NCBI GenBank assembly: GCA_029212955.1
Contig: JARGOW010000051.1
Coordinates: 1-6,332 of the forward strand
Direction: 5' to 3'
Length of the DNA: 6,332 nucleotides
From: Planctomycetota bacterium
Lineage (GTDB): Bacteria; Planctomycetota; UBA1135; GCA-002686595
The notes under the pieces are model-generated. The model ran no database searches and had not been told where the DNA came from. It was given only the letters and a program-made list of their open reading frames with translations. The translations under genes and the position numbers were made by a program. Below are positions 6,320 through 6,332 of the stretch, one piece after another. The first letter of the stretch is position 1. Each line of letters opens with the position of its first letter.

Positions 6320-6332
6320 ATGTTCTCTCCCG

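Overview
The window is GC-rich bacterial DNA and most likely comes from a planctomycete or a relative of one. The grounds are indirect. Two secreted enzymes with unrelated catalytic domains end in the same roughly 140-residue C-terminal module, a style I associate with marine Planctomycetota. The best start codons also lack Shine-Dalgarno sequences. The phylum call is an inference, not something the sequence proves.

Layout from left to right. Positions 83-1432 (+) encode an exported zinc metalloprotease of the M43 (pappalysin-like) type with the shared C-terminal module. Positions 1433-1721 are a convergent intergenic region without a gene; they hold a long composite hairpin right after the protease stop and weaker inverted repeats. 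Positions 1722-1997 (-) encode a small CPCC-type cysteine-rich protein. It lies 5 bases downstream of polA (2003-4723, -), a full-length DNA polymerase I with intact 5'-3' exonuclease, 3'-5' exonuclease and polymerase motifs. A TATACT -10-like box sits so close to the polA ATG that a leaderless mRNA is plausible. A GC-rich hairpin containing a run of ten C separates polA from the next gene. Positions 4844-6130 (-) encode a secreted endonuclease I (EndA/NucM/Vvn-like) that carries the same C-terminal module as the protease. A strong intrinsic terminator at 6276-6319 (-) closes a minus-strand transcript entering from outside the right edge.

How the genes fit together: polA and the CPCC gene look like a small replication/repair operon. 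The protease and the nuclease are secreted degradative enzymes that probably act outside the cytoplasm on protein and nucleic acid. Their common C-terminal module suggests a shared export, anchoring or surface-sorting route. No mobile element, CRISPR array, tRNA or rRNA is visible. The most interesting item is the shared C-terminal module; the rest is mostly ordinary chromosomal content.
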